Positions 27,670 through 36,567 of a DNA stretch of 64,000 nucleotides are shown here, piece after piece. The stretch lies in the NCBI GenBank assembly GCA_910574745.1, contig CAJTCE010000001.1:1-64000 (forward strand), read 5' to 3'. Numbering within the stretch: the stretch's first letter is position 1; each line of letters opens with the position of its first letter. Source of the stretch: Lachnospiraceae bacterium (GTDB taxonomy: Bacteria; Bacillota; Clostridia; Lachnospirales; Lachnospiraceae). Below the pieces are notes generated by a model. The model was not told where the DNA came from. It worked only from the letters and a program-made list of their open reading frames with translations, and did no database searches. A program made the translations under genes and the position numbers.

Positions 27670-28140
27670 TCAATGTCCCTTCTTTCCCAAAGAGATTCCC
27701 GTATAAATAACCTGTAACAGCATGGCAAAGACCAAGAGCGGATTACAGGCTGCAATTCCCCGTTGAAGCATGTTATATGCCACTACTCCCATTGCACCTA
27801 CTGTATAAGAATAGTACCAAACTTGTATTACCATAGCCAAATGAAATATCCAGGGCATCAGCACTATCAAAACGGAAAGCACAATTACTGCTGCAGTTTC
27901 CATATGAACCCTCATATTGTCATTCGCCCGCAACAGCAATACGGCAAAAACGATAACTGCCGCTATCATCACAATGCAGATAAACAGCACCGGCACAGGA
28001 AGCATAAAAGGAGCCTCCTCATAATCATAAATAAATCCCTGTGCTTTCCTTACGGGCCCCTGTAATGCTATTACAAAGCCCACTGCCACAGCATAAACGA
28101 CAGACATAATAATCGATATGTATAACATTGCTTTCTTCAT
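27670..28140 (-). CDS. Four-helix membrane protein, unknown function
   Basis: 156 residues from ATG 28140, which has AAAGGGGG 8 bases upstream. Four predicted membrane segments (about 4-24, 44-66, 77-98 and 110-150). A longer reading of 285 residues from 28527 exists, but its first part runs through the remnant of a transposase gene and unrelated frames, so it is an artefact. The gene is immediately followed by the rhomboid protease (one base between stop and start), suggesting a joint role. No family recognised. Confidence 0.7.
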   Translation of the reverse strand: MKKAMLYISIIMSVVYAVAVGFVIALQGPVRKAQGFIYDYEEAPFMLPVPVLFICIVMIAAVIVFAVLLLRANDNMRVHMETAAVIVLSVLIVLMPWIFHLAMVIQVWYYSYTVGAMGVVAYNMLQRGIAACNPLLVFAMLLQVIYTGISLGKKGH

Positions 28141-28199
28141 TTCTGATTCCCCCTTTTTAACACCATTCATTTTCTGCAATTTTCGAAATGTTATTCTAT

Positions 28200-28413
28200 G
28201 ACAATCCCATTCCGCATTTTCTCTTTTTATATTACCAAAGATTTTCCTTATTTGCATTAAGAATCCGACTGATTTTCCCGATTTTCCTTTGTGAAAAAGC
28301 CGACAACAAGTCCTGCAGAATACCTCCCCGATTTCCGGCGTGGTCACAATAGCGTTCATGAGGAAATCATCCAAAACATTGAGTTCCTCCAATGTTTTGT
28401 TTGTATAACTCAT
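28200..28413 (-). pseudogene. Remnant of a PD-(D/E)XK nuclease family (Rpn-type) transposase
   Basis: AGAAGGAGG and ATG 28413 begin a reading frame MSYTNKTLEELNVLDDFLMN, the well-known N-terminus of Lachnospiraceae PD-(D/E)XK/Rpn transposases, continuing to EIGEVFCR. A frameshift follows near 28308; in the shifted frame the family's next block appears as DLLSAFSQRKIGKISRI, then a stop near 28225. Only about 60 of the usual 280 or more codons remain, and the catalytic core is gone. The intact start with a strong ribosome-binding site shows that the element was inserted as a complete gene and later lost its 3' part. Confidence 0.75.
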
Positions 28414-28463
28414 AAATCCTCCTTCTCTTCTTTCTTCAAACTTATTTTTCCATTTACTCAAAA

Positions 28464-28498
28464 AAAGAATCCCGAAACCAACGTCCGGGATTCTTTTT
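28464..28498. terminator. Bidirectional terminator downstream of etfA
   Basis: A perfect 13-bp stem, AAAAAGAATCCCG with CGGGATTCTTTTT, and a 9-base loop. A- and T-runs on both sides make it work either way. It isolates the butyryl-CoA operon from the 28.4-26.5 kb genes. Confidence 0.85.
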
Positions 28499-28560
28499 CC
28501 GATAGAAAGATATGTCCGTTGCAACACAAAACATATATAAAACTATCTTCTATAAAATTG

Positions 28561-28586
28561 CGGGGGAAGGTCAAAGCCCCTCCCCC
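28561..28586 (-). terminator. Second hairpin after etfA
   Basis: GGGGGAGG/CCTTCCCCC-type stem on the minus strand with one mismatch, about 40 bases after the etfA stop and followed by GCAATTTTATAG. Together with 28464-28498 it forms a tandem terminator. Confidence 0.6.
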
Positions 28587-28622
28587 AAAAGTAAGTAAAA
28601 CAAAACTACCAAAACACCTTTT

Positions 28623-29672
28623 TTACTTAGCAGCCATTGCCGCTTTAATGCTCTCTGTCAGCTGAGGTACGATTTTGTTCAAATCGCCTACAACACCGTA
28701 GTCTGCTACATCAAAGATAGGAGCATCTTCATCTTTGTTGATTGCTACGATAATATCAGCTTCTTCCATACCTGCTACATGCTGGATAGCGCCGGAAATA
28801 CCGATTGCAAAGTATACATTGGGACGAACGGTCTTACCGGTCTGTCCAACCTGTAAATCCTTGGGTTTCCAGCCTGCATCAACTACTGCACGGGAGCAGC
28901 TTACCGTTCCGCCCAGAGCTGCTGCAAGATCTTCTAAAATCTTGAAATTCTCAGGACTGCCTACGCCACGTCCACCGGATACTAAAATCTTAGCGTCCAT
29001 AATATCAACTGTATCGGAAACTGCTTTTACAACTTCCTTGATGCTTACATATTTGTTGTTGGGAGCAAATCCGGGATTGAACTCTTCCACAACTGCTTTT
29101 GCATCCTTAATAGGCTCGATTTTCTGCATAACGCCTGGACGGACAGTAGCCATCTGAGGGCGGTTGTTAGGGCAGGCAATTGTTGCGATTGTGTTGCCGC
29201 CGAATGCAGGACGAGTCATTAACAGCTGATTGTGTTTCTGCTCGTCTTCCTTGCCGGGAACTGCTACTAAAGGGAAATCGCCGATTTCCAGTACTGTACA
29301 GTCAGCGGTAAGACCTGTCGCAACTCTTGCAGATACAGTAGGACCTAAATCCCTTCCGATTGCTGTTGCGCCCACTAACATGATCTCCGGTTTGTATTTG
29401 TCAATAACGGAAGCGAGTGCATGTGCATAAGGCTCTGTTCTGTATTCCTTTAATTCGGGATCGTCCACTACGATAACCTTATCTGCACCATACTCTGCTA
29501 ACTGGTCTGCAAGACCCTTAACATCAGAACCGATTAAAACTGCCGTTACATCTGTGTTCAAAGGAGCGGCCAATTCTTTGGCTTTACCAAGCAATTCAAA
29601 AGCAATGCCGCTGATTTCATTATCTACCTGCTGTGCAAAGACATATACACCTTTATATTCTTCTAAATTCAT
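28623..29672 (-). CDS. etfA: Electron transfer flavoprotein alpha subunit
   Basis: Large subunit of the Etf that, with Bcd, couples crotonyl-CoA reduction by NADH to ferredoxin reduction (electron bifurcation) in clostridia. About 349 residues from ATG 29672; an in-frame GTG at 29684 is also possible. N-terminal adenine-nucleotide-alpha-hydrolase-like domain, then the C-terminal FAD-binding domain with ILVSGGRGVGSPENFK, GCSRAVVDAGW-like SCSRAVVDAGWKP, QVGQTGKTVRPNVYFAIGIS, GAIQHVAGM and AINKDEDAPIFDVADYGVVGD. It ends the operon and lies 26 bases after etfB. Confidence 0.96.
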   Translation of the reverse strand: MNLEEYKGVYVFAQQVDNEISGIAFELLGKAKELAAPLNTDVTAVLIGSDVKGLADQLAEYGADKVIVVDDPELKEYRTEPYAHALASVIDKYKPEIMLVGATAIGRDLGPTVSARVATGLTADCTVLEIGDFPLVAVPGKEDEQKHNQLLMTRPAFGGNTIATIACPNNRPQMATVRPGVMQKIEPIKDAKAVVEEFNPGFAPNNKYVSIKEVVKAVSDTVDIMDAKILVSGGRGVGSPENFKILEDLAAALGGTVSCSRAVVDAGWKPKDLQVGQTGKTVRPNVYFAIGISGAIQHVAGMEEADIIVAINKDEDAPIFDVADYGVVGDLNKIVPQLTESIKAAMAAK

Positions 29673-29698
29673 TTTGTTCACCACTTTTCCTTATAATA

Positions 29699-30484
29699 TT
29701 AGATAACGTGTTTCTCTTTCAATTTTCCTACGATATAATCTACTGCTTCATCGGGAGAATCAGGAGTTACTTTCTCGCCTGCACCCTTACGAACCTTGTC
29801 CGATGCTTTTGCAATCTTGGTAGGAGAACCTGCAAGACCTAAGTTGGAATCCTCTACATCCTTTAAGTCTGCTCTGCCCCATGTGGTAATCTCTGCCTTA
29901 CATGCGTCAAAAATTCCGCCGGGAGTCATATAACGAGGGTCATTTAACTCGGAAAGAGCTGTGATAAGGCAGGGCATTTTTGCCTCCAATACATGGTATC
30001 TGTCGTCATACTGACGCTGAACGATTACCTTGTCTCCTTCTACCTTAATATCCTGTGCATACGAAATAACCGGTAAACCTAAATGCTCGGCAATCTGAGG
30101 ACCTACCTGAGCGGTATCTCCGTCAATAGCCTGACGTCCGGTAATGATCAAGTCATATTCCAGATTTCTGATCGCACCTGCAATGGTTGTGGATGTAGCC
30201 CAGGTATCTGCGCCGCCCAAAACTCTGTCTGTTACAAGTACACCCTTATCTGCGCCCATGGCAATTGCCTCACGAAGAACGTCTGCCGCCTTGGGAAGAC
30301 CCATGGTAAGAACTGTTACCTCTGCGCCGTACTGGTCTTTTAATCTGAGAGCTGCCTCTAAACCTGCTTTGTCATCAGGATTCATAATAGCAAGCATTGC
30401 ACCCCTGTCCAGCGTTCCATCCGGATTGAACTTAACGCCGCCTTTTGTATCCGGAACCTGTTTAATACAAACGATGATTTTCAC
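29699..30484 (-). CDS. etfB: Electron transfer flavoprotein beta subunit
   Basis: 261 residues, partner of EtfA; in bifurcating Etf this subunit holds the second FAD and the NADH site. Family landmarks: MKIIVCIKQVPDT, NPDDKAGLEAALRLKD, the DTWATSTTIAGAIRNLEYDLI segment, TGRQAIDGDTAQVGPQIAEHLG and ITALSELNDPRYM. Strong ribosome-binding site (GGAGGTACG) before ATG 30484. It sits 13 bases after bcd; this order (bcd-etfB-etfA) is the standard one in butyrate producers. Confidence 0.96.
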   Translation of the reverse strand: MKIIVCIKQVPDTKGGVKFNPDGTLDRGAMLAIMNPDDKAGLEAALRLKDQYGAEVTVLTMGLPKAADVLREAIAMGADKGVLVTDRVLGGADTWATSTTIAGAIRNLEYDLIITGRQAIDGDTAQVGPQIAEHLGLPVISYAQDIKVEGDKVIVQRQYDDRYHVLEAKMPCLITALSELNDPRYMTPGGIFDACKAEITTWGRADLKDVEDSNLGLAGSPTKIAKASDKVRKGAGEKVTPDSPDEAVDYIVGKLKEKHVI

Positions 30485-30497
30485 GATAACGTACCTC

Positions 30498-31649
30498 CTA
30501 TTTTAATAAACTGCCAGAAATAACCATACGCTGAACTTCGGAAGTTCCTTCGTAGATTTCTGTGATCTTAGCGTCACGCATCATACGCTCTACATCATAC
30601 TCTCTGATGTAACCGTATCCGCCGTGTAACTGAACGCATTTTGTTGTTACTTCCATAGCTACTTCTGCAGCATATAATTTAGCCATAGCAGCTTCTACAG
30701 AATAAACCTTCTGGGTAGCCTTTGCCATAGCAGCTTTGTAGACCAGTAACTGGGCAGCCTGTACCTTTGTTGCCATGTCAGCCAGCTGGAACTGTGTATT
30801 CTGGAACTGTGCGATGGATCTTCCGAACTGTTTTCTCTCTTTTACATACTGGATAGTTGTCTCCAATGCGCCCTCTGCAAGGCCTAAAGCCTGGGCAGCG
30901 ATACCGATACGTCCGCCGTCAAGAGTATGCATTGCGATTCCAAAGCCTTTTCCCTTAGCGCCTAAAAGGTTCTCTTTGGGGATGCGGCAGTCTGTAAAGA
31001 TTAATTCGTATGTAGATGAACCGCGGATACCCATTTTGTTTTCCTTGGTACCGAATGTAAATCCGGGAGTTCCTTTTTCTACGATGAATGCGGAAATTTC
31101 TTTCTGCATACGACCGCGTTTCTCAATTTTGCCTGTAACGGCAATAACAATATAAACGTCCGCTTCTTTACCGTTTGTAATAAAGCATTTTGTGCCGTTT
31201 AATACCCATTCATCGCCATCGAGTACAGCCTTTGTCTGCTGTCCCTGTGCGTCTGTACCTGCTCCGGGCTCTGTCAGACCGAAAGCGCCTAACTTCTCGC
31301 CCTTTGCAAGGGGAGCAACATATTTCTGTTTCTGCTCTTCGGTACCGTATGTCATAATCGGGTCAATACAAAGGGATGTATGAGCGGATACGATAACGCC
31401 TGTAGTACCGCAGACCTTGGAAAGCTCCTCTACGCACATAGCATATGCCAAAGGATCGCATCCCTGTCCGCCGTATTCCTTGGGTACAGGAATTCCTAAG
31501 AAGCCGTATTTTGCCATTTTGTCAACGGTTGCTCTCGGGAAAACTTCTGTTTCATCTACCTCCTGAGCAAGAGGTTTTACTTCGTTTTCAGCGAAATCTT
31601 TAAATAACTGTCTCGCCATTTCATGTTCTTTGCTTAAAGTAAAATCCAT
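30498..31649 (-). CDS. bcd: Butyryl-CoA dehydrogenase
   Basis: Reduces crotonyl-CoA to butyryl-CoA with FAD as cofactor, as part of the Bcd-EtfAB complex. 383 residues from ATG 31649, preceded by GGAGG; the six residues upstream in the longer reading are the ribosome-binding site itself. Acyl-CoA dehydrogenase fold: GLTEPGAGTDAQGQQTKA, the FITNGKEADVYIV strand, FGRSIAQFQNTQFQLADMAT, LHGGYGYIREYDVERMMRDA, and the catalytic Glu in ITEIYEGTSEVQ. Intact. Confidence 0.96.
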   Translation of the reverse strand: MDFTLSKEHEMARQLFKDFAENEVKPLAQEVDETEVFPRATVDKMAKYGFLGIPVPKEYGGQGCDPLAYAMCVEELSKVCGTTGVIVSAHTSLCIDPIMTYGTEEQKQKYVAPLAKGEKLGAFGLTEPGAGTDAQGQQTKAVLDGDEWVLNGTKCFITNGKEADVYIVIAVTGKIEKRGRMQKEISAFIVEKGTPGFTFGTKENKMGIRGSSTYELIFTDCRIPKENLLGAKGKGFGIAMHTLDGGRIGIAAQALGLAEGALETTIQYVKERKQFGRSIAQFQNTQFQLADMATKVQAAQLLVYKAAMAKATQKVYSVEAAMAKLYAAEVAMEVTTKCVQLHGGYGYIREYDVERMMRDAKITEIYEGTSEVQRMVISGSLLK

Positions 31650-31683
31650 GATTTTTCTTTCCTCCATTTTATTTTAAAAATAT

Positions 31684-32523
31684 TTATTTGCTGTAATCGT
31701 AGAAGCCGATACCTGTTTTTCTGCCAAGCTTGCCGCCGCGAACCATTTTTCTTAAAAGGGGATGAGGACGGTATTTGGAATCGCCTGTCTCAGCCTGAAG
31801 GACTTCCATAATTGCCAATACGATATCAAGACCTACTAAGTCGCCTAATGCCAGCGGTCCCATAGGATGATTTGCTCCCAGCTGCATAGCGGTATCGATA
31901 CCTTCTACAGATGCAACGCCGTCAGCGTAAATGCCGATCGCTTCATTGATCATAGGGATGAGGATTCTGTTAACAACAAAGCCTGCTGCTTCCTCAACCT
32001 GTACGGGAGTTTTGCCGATTTCTTCAGAAATCGCTTTGATTTTATCAACAGTCTCAGCCGGTGTGTTAAGACCTGCGATAACTTCAACCAGCTTCATAAC
32101 AGGAGCGGGATTGAAGAAATGCATTCCGATTACCGGTCTGTCAATGCCAGCGCCGATTTCCGTGATGGAAAGGGAAGAAGTATTTGTAGCAAAGATACAG
32201 TCGGGTTTGCAGATGTCCTGTAACTCTTTAAATGTCTGTTTTTTGATATCCATCACTTCAAGAGCCGCTTCAACAACCAAGTCGCAGTCTGTACAGATTG
32301 TTTTCACGCCGGTTGTAATCTTAGCTAAGATTTTGTCTGCATCCTCCTGCGCCATTTTACCTTTTGCAACACGTTTCTCAAAACCTTTTGCAATTCTGTT
32401 TTTTCCGTTTGCTGCGAATTCTTCATTGATATCGCAAAGACAAACTTCATAACCTTCTGTCTGGGCAAATGCCTGAGCGATTCCGGAGCCCATTGTACCA
32501 GCACCAATAATACCTACCTTCAT
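31684..32523 (-). CDS. hbd: 3-Hydroxybutyryl-CoA dehydrogenase
   Basis: Reduces acetoacetyl-CoA to 3-hydroxybutyryl-CoA with NAD(P)H. 279 residues. N-terminal Rossmann domain with [18 protein letters not shown], then the catalytic motif [20 protein letters not shown] (His), the Glu of [20 protein letters not shown], and the C-terminal dimer domain with [19 protein letters not shown] and [18 protein letters not shown] before ATG 32523. It lies 34 bases before bcd and 163 bases after crt. Confidence 0.96.
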   Translation of the reverse strand: MKVGIIGAGTMGSGIAQAFAQTEGYEVCLCDINEEFAANGKNRIAKGFEKRVAKGKMAQEDADKILAKITTGVKTICTDCDLVVEAALEVMDIKKQTFKELQDICKPDCIFATNTSSLSITEIGAGIDRPVIGMHFFNPAPVMKLVEVIAGLNTPAETVDKIKAISEEIGKTPVQVEEAAGFVVNRILIPMINEAIGIYADGVASVEGIDTAMQLGANHPMGPLALGDLVGLDIVLAIMEVLQAETGDSKYRPHPLLRKMVRGGKLGRKTGIGFYDYSK

Positions 32524-32686
32524 TGTAGATCCTCCTTATATTATTATTTTAATTTTATTATCCGTCAACCGCACTTATTGGGACCAGCGCAGCAGCCGGG
32601 TTAATTATCCGATCCGTTATCCGTAACTGCTGTCTGTATGCACAAAGCTTCCGTACCTGCCAGCAGTTTTTATGATTTCCGTCCCA

Positions 32687-33472
32687 TTAACAATTCTTAA
32701 AGGGTTCTTTAACCTTCTCCTTGTTTTTGTCAAGGAAGAATGCCATACCGTATTTCTGATCCTCTGTCTCAAAACAGTCGCCAAACAGCTTCTCTTCCAT
32801 CACGATTGCCTGATCCATATCAACCTCTAAACCGTCATTGATCGCTTTCTTGCAGTTGCGGACGGCAATAGGTGCATTCTTTGCAATAGCGCCTGCCAGC
32901 TTCTCAGCTGCTGCCATTAGCTCTTCCTGAGGATAAACGGCATTGACAAGACCGATTCTTAAAGCTTCGTCTGCCTTGATATTTCTTGCGGAATAAATCA
33001 TCTGCTTTGCCATGCCCGGTCCAACGATCCTTGCAAGTCTCTGGGTACCGCCGAATCCGGGAGTGATGCCAAGTCCAACCTCCGGTTGTCCGAATACGGC
33101 ATTGTCGGAACAGATTCTGATATCACAGCTCATGGAAATCTCACAGCCGCCGCCCAATGCAAAGCCGTTTACTGCTGCAATAACGGGAATAGGGAATGTT
33201 TCCAGCTTGCGGAACACATCATTTCCTTTCTTTCCGAATGCTTCGCCTTCCGCTTTTGTCAATGTGCTCATCTCTCCGATATCTGCACCTGCAACAAATG
33301 ATTTCTGGCCTGCTCCTGTTAAGATCAGGCATCTTACAGCTTCTAAATCAACGCCGTCCAGTACAGCGTCGATTTCTTCCAATACTGTGGAATTTAATGC
33401 GTTTAATGCTTTTTCCCTGTTGATGGTAATAATACCAACAGCTCCTTTTTGTTCGTATAATACGAATTCCAT
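32687..33472 (-). CDS. crt: Crotonase (3-hydroxybutyryl-CoA dehydratase)
   Basis: Removes water from 3-hydroxybutyryl-CoA to give crotonyl-CoA. 261 residues, enoyl-CoA hydratase fold: oxyanion-hole element SFVAGADIGEM, GFALGGGCEISMSCDIRI with the first catalytic Glu region, FGQPEVGLGITPGFGGTQRL with the second Glu, and the C-terminal YGMAFFLDKNKEKVKEPFKNC. AAGGAG before ATG 33472. Placed between thl and hbd, with a hairpin-containing spacer of 160 bases after thl. Confidence 0.95.
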   Translation of the reverse strand: MEFVLYEQKGAVGIITINREKALNALNSTVLEEIDAVLDGVDLEAVRCLILTGAGQKSFVAGADIGEMSTLTKAEGEAFGKKGNDVFRKLETFPIPVIAAVNGFALGGGCEISMSCDIRICSDNAVFGQPEVGLGITPGFGGTQRLARIVGPGMAKQMIYSARNIKADEALRIGLVNAVYPQEELMAAAEKLAGAIAKNAPIAVRNCKKAINDGLEVDMDQAIVMEEKLFGDCFETEDQKYGMAFFLDKNKEKVKEPFKNC

Positions 33473-33576
33473 ATGGGTAGCTCCTTCCGTTTTATAAATT
33501 TGCTATCTGCACATACGGCCCGGTGCACTGTCTTTTATATCTGCACGGACACTATACGTACAAAAACACCTTGACC

Positions 33577-33601
33577 TATTTCCCCCTTTTTAGGGGAAAT
33601 A
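33577..33601. other. Intercistronic hairpin between thl and crt
   Basis: A perfect 9-bp stem (TATTTCCCC with GGGGAAATA) and a 7-base loop. No U-tract follows, so it probably does not terminate. It may mark an mRNA processing or stability site that allows thl and the downstream genes to be expressed at different levels. Confidence 0.5.
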
Positions 33602-33632
33602 AGCCATGGTGTAATTTTAAAATTTGTAATGA

Positions 33633-34814
33633 TTAGTCTCTCTCAACGATTGTAGCGCAGCCCATACCGCCGCCGATACAAAGGGTTGCAAGACCTTTCT
33701 TGGCATCCTTGGCTTCCATTTCATGAAGCAGGGTAACAAGAATACGACATCCGGATGCTCCTACGGGATGTCCTAATGCAATAGCGCCTCCGTTGGGATT
33801 TAACTGTTTTGCAACATCAATTCCCAGCTCTTTTCCTACTGCCACAGACTGTGCAGCGAATGCTTCATTGGCCTCGATAATATCGAAGTCTTCAATCTTC
33901 ATGCCTGCTTTTTCCATCGCTTTTTTGGAAGCGGGAACAGGACCGATTCCCATAACCTCGGGTCTGCAGCCTGCAAGTGCGCCTGCTACAAATGTAGCCA
34001 TAGGTTTTACGCCCAGCTCTTTTGCTTTCTCTTCGCTCATAACAACGATTGCAGCTGCACCGTCATTGATACCGGAAGCATTACCTGCTGTAACAAATCC
34101 GTCGGGGTTGATGGTGCGGAGCTTTGCAAGACCTTCCATGGTTGTGCCGGGTCTGGGGCCTTCGTCTTTATTGAAAGTAATTGTTTCTTTTTTCTTTTTG
34201 ATTTCAACGGGAACGATTTCCTTGTCAAATGCGCCGGCTTCCTGTGCTGCTACAGCCTTCTGCTGGCTTGCTACCGCAAACTCATCCAGCTCTTCACGGG
34301 TAAGCCCCCACTCTTCACAGATATTGTCTGCTGTTTTAATCATATGATAATTGTTGAACGCATCCCATAATGCGTCGTTTACCATGGTGTCAACCAATGT
34401 ACCATTGTTCATTCTATAACCGAAACGGCCCTGCATCATGGCATAAGGAGCCATGGACATATTTTCCATACCGCCTGCTACAACGATGTCTGCATCGCCT
34501 GCCTGAATCATCTGTGCAGCCATGTTTACGCAATTTAAACCGGAACCGCACACAACATTGATGGTAACTGCAGGAACCTCAACAGGTAAGCCTGCCTTGA
34601 TGCTGGCCTGACGAGCCACGTTCTGACCCTGTCCTGCCTGAATAACACATCCCATATAAACCTGATCAACTGCTTCAGGAGCAACACCTGCCCTGTTCAA
34701 TGCTTCTTTGATAACGATTGCACCCAGCTCAGCTGCCGGTGTTGTGCTTAAGGAACCACCCATTGTACCGATCGCGGTACGGCATGCGCCTGCTAATACG
34801 ACTTTTTTTGCCAT
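33633..34814 (-). CDS. thl: Acetyl-CoA acetyltransferase (thiolase)
   Basis: Joins two acetyl-CoA to acetoacetyl-CoA, the first step of butyrate formation. 393 residues from ATG 34814 (GGAGG just upstream); the extra 17 residues of the longer reading have no ribosome-binding site. Catalytic residues: the nucleophilic Cys in [11 protein letters not shown], the His in [17 protein letters not shown] and the second Cys in [15 protein letters not shown]. It heads the thl-crt-hbd-bcd-etfB-etfA operon with the promoter at 34900-34928. Confidence 0.96.
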   Translation of the reverse strand: MAKKVVLAGACRTAIGTMGGSLSTTPAAELGAIVIKEALNRAGVAPEAVDQVYMGCVIQAGQGQNVARQASIKAGLPVEVPAVTINVVCGSGLNCVNMAAQMIQAGDADIVVAGGMENMSMAPYAMMQGRFGYRMNNGTLVDTMVNDALWDAFNNYHMIKTADNICEEWGLTREELDEFAVASQQKAVAAQEAGAFDKEIVPVEIKKKKETITFNKDEGPRPGTTMEGLAKLRTINPDGFVTAGNASGINDGAAAIVVMSEEKAKELGVKPMATFVAGALAGCRPEVMGIGPVPASKKAMEKAGMKIEDFDIIEANEAFAAQSVAVGKELGIDVAKQLNPNGGAIALGHPVGASGCRILVTLLHEMEAKDAKKGLATLCIGGGMGCATIVERD

Positions 34815-34899
34815 TTTTCTTTCCTCCAAATCCATTGAAAATTCAGCGATAATCACACTTTGCAATGATTGTTATTTTTTTGTCATTGCCGCCGTTTTT

Positions 34900-34928
34900 A
34901 TTTTAACATAGGCATATATTTTTTGCAA
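34900..34928 (-). promoter_or_regulatory. Promoter of the butyryl-CoA operon
   Basis: TTGCAA (34923-34928) and TAAAAT (34900-34905), 17-base spacer. The start near 34893 gives a leader of about 80 bases, which contains a GCAATGA/TCATTGC inverted repeat (34862-34889, 14-base loop) that could be an operator or leader hairpin. Confidence 0.65.
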
Positions 34929-35251
34929 GAAAGGATTCGTTTCAAAATCCTGTTTTTGTTCTCCTTTTCTGTTATCCGCCGGGCCGCAGTTTTCTTTGTT
35001 CTTTTTGACAACCTCTCCTGCCGCTCTGATAAGCATGGCGGGAGAACGGTCATTGGTTATATTCCGGGCCCTGTCGTCTGAAGCAGCCATAACAACCCTC
35101 GCTAAATAACCATAAAAATCAAATAATGTATTAATGAGAGTGTATCAAAATTCCCCTGGTTTGTCATCCCTCTTTACTGATTTTCTGCGGCTTATAAGCA
35201 GCGCCTGAAACCATCCCCCGCCCCCCCTGTTCTCTTTTATCTTCAACGCTC
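34929..35251. other. Intergenic region upstream of the butyryl-CoA operon
   Basis: No gene accepted. A 72-codon minus-strand frame (34872-35090) overlaps the promoter and is doubted. A short poly-C run lies near 35216-35227. Confidence 0.5.
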
Positions 35252-36442
35252 TTAAGGTGTTTCCAGAAAGGAAGCCAGCGCAGGGTCATTCATGTCATAA
35301 ACCCTCTTCCATTCCTTTGTTCCTTCCGCCTTTTCTACCGCCGTCTGGTTTCTGTACAAAAACTTTGTAAGCTCATAACAGTCGATCCATATTTCATTAT
35401 CAGAGTCCTTCTGGCTTTCATCAAACATGATTTCAATACCCAGATGCAGATGTATGGCCTCAATGTTATTTACATTTTCAGAAACGCTGTAGCCGGTGTG
35501 GCCCATATATCCGATCACATCTCCCGCCGTTACTAAATCTCCTTCTGAAAGTCCTTCCGCATAGGGCGCATCCTGTCTTAAATGCGCATAGTAATAATAC
35601 CTTTTTTTATCCAGACTCCGTATGCCGATTCTCCAGCCCCCATACTGGTTCCATCCGATTGCCTCCACATAGCCGGATTCCACCGCAATAATCGGCGTCC
35701 CTATCTGCCCCATCATGTCATGTCCAAGATGTCTTCTTTTATAGCCGTAGCTGCGCCCGGCGCCGAAATCATCATAATCATTATAATAGAATCCCTTTGC
35801 AATGGGAGAAAACGCTTTCAGCCCGTAACATTCCTGCCATGTGACGTTTCCATCCGCTCCCGGCACTTCAACCCGGTAGCTTCCCACCATACCGCCTAAA
35901 ACCGCTGTATAGATTTCCCTGTAATAAGCAAAGGTCTTTAATTCCTCGGCTTCTTCCATCGTTTTTTCCCCGGCGCGTATGGCGTTGGCAAAATCGTTCA
36001 TCTGACCGATTATCTTTTTATCAAATTTTCCGCCCCCTTTTGCCGCGCCGTAGGCAAGAAGGCTGATCCAGTCAATATGTATCTGTTCCGCCCACGTTTC
36101 CTTATCCCATTCGTAGGCCGTCTGCAAAGCTTCCTTGGTAGGGGTAAAATCCACCCAGCGGATAAAATCCTTTTCCGCCCCGTTTTCCTCTCCCGTTTCG
36201 TTTTCCGCGGTTTCCCCTTCCTTTGTTTTTTCTTCCTCTCCGCTCCCTCCGGCGTTACTTACGCCGTTCTCTTTGTTAAAACTCCACTTTATGGTTTCCC
36301 AATAACGATAATCGTATTGCGACACGCCCGTCATAATTTCGCAAACCGCAAGACTGAAAGCCAATGACAGGCAAAGCGACAGTGCAATGACTATTCTTTG
36401 TATTTCCCTTTTAATGGAATCACCCCGTTTTACAGTTTTCAT
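35252..36442 (-). CDS. M23 family metallopeptidase, membrane anchored
   Basis: 396 residues. A membrane anchor (about 14-36), a Glu/Gly-rich linker (about 60-90), a helical extracellular region, and a C-terminal M23/LytM domain. Zinc site: RRHLGHDMMGQIGTPIIAV (HxxxD) and IHLHLGIEI (HxH). M23 enzymes cut peptide cross-bridges of peptidoglycan; both zinc motifs are complete, so it is probably active. It has a Trp/Tyr-rich middle part (EWDKETWAEQIHIDWISLLAYGA is typical of clostridial homologues). Monocistronic, upstream of the thl operon. Position next to other envelope genes fits a role in growth or sporulation. Confidence 0.9.
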   Translation of the reverse strand: MKTVKRGDSIKREIQRIVIALSLCLSLAFSLAVCEIMTGVSQYDYRYWETIKWSFNKENGVSNAGGSGEEEKTKEGETAENETGEENGAEKDFIRWVDFTPTKEALQTAYEWDKETWAEQIHIDWISLLAYGAAKGGGKFDKKIIGQMNDFANAIRAGEKTMEEAEELKTFAYYREIYTAVLGGMVGSYRVEVPGADGNVTWQECYGLKAFSPIAKGFYYNDYDDFGAGRSYGYKRRHLGHDMMGQIGTPIIAVESGYVEAIGWNQYGGWRIGIRSLDKKRYYYYAHLRQDAPYAEGLSEGDLVTAGDVIGYMGHTGYSVSENVNNIEAIHLHLGIEIMFDESQKDSDNEIWIDCYELTKFLYRNQTAVEKAEGTKEWKRVYDMNDPALASFLETP

Positions 36443-36512
36443 ACTGCTTCTGTTCCTATAAATTTATGAAAATCCAACAGAAAAAATAACCGGGGACTAT
36501 TCTATTTCAATC

Positions 36513-36539
36513 AAAAAAGAGGAGCCCTCGCTCCTCTTT
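36513..36539 (-). terminator. Terminator of hpf
   Basis: A perfect 9-bp stem (AAAGAGGAG with CTCCTCTTT), 6-base loop, followed on the minus strand by TTTTTT. Confidence 0.9.
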
Positions 36540-36567
36540 CCTATCCTGCTTGTCCGATTTATCCGGT

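Noticed and set aside
27670-28527. 285-residue reading of the four-helix membrane protein
   Set aside because: Its first 130 residues translate a transposase remnant, a frameshifted part and untranslated leader; the strong ribosome-binding site lies at ATG 28140.
34872-35090. 72-codon minus-strand frame upstream of thl
   Set aside because: It runs across the 17-spaced promoter of the butyryl-CoA operon and has no recognisable family, although GAGGG precedes its ATG.
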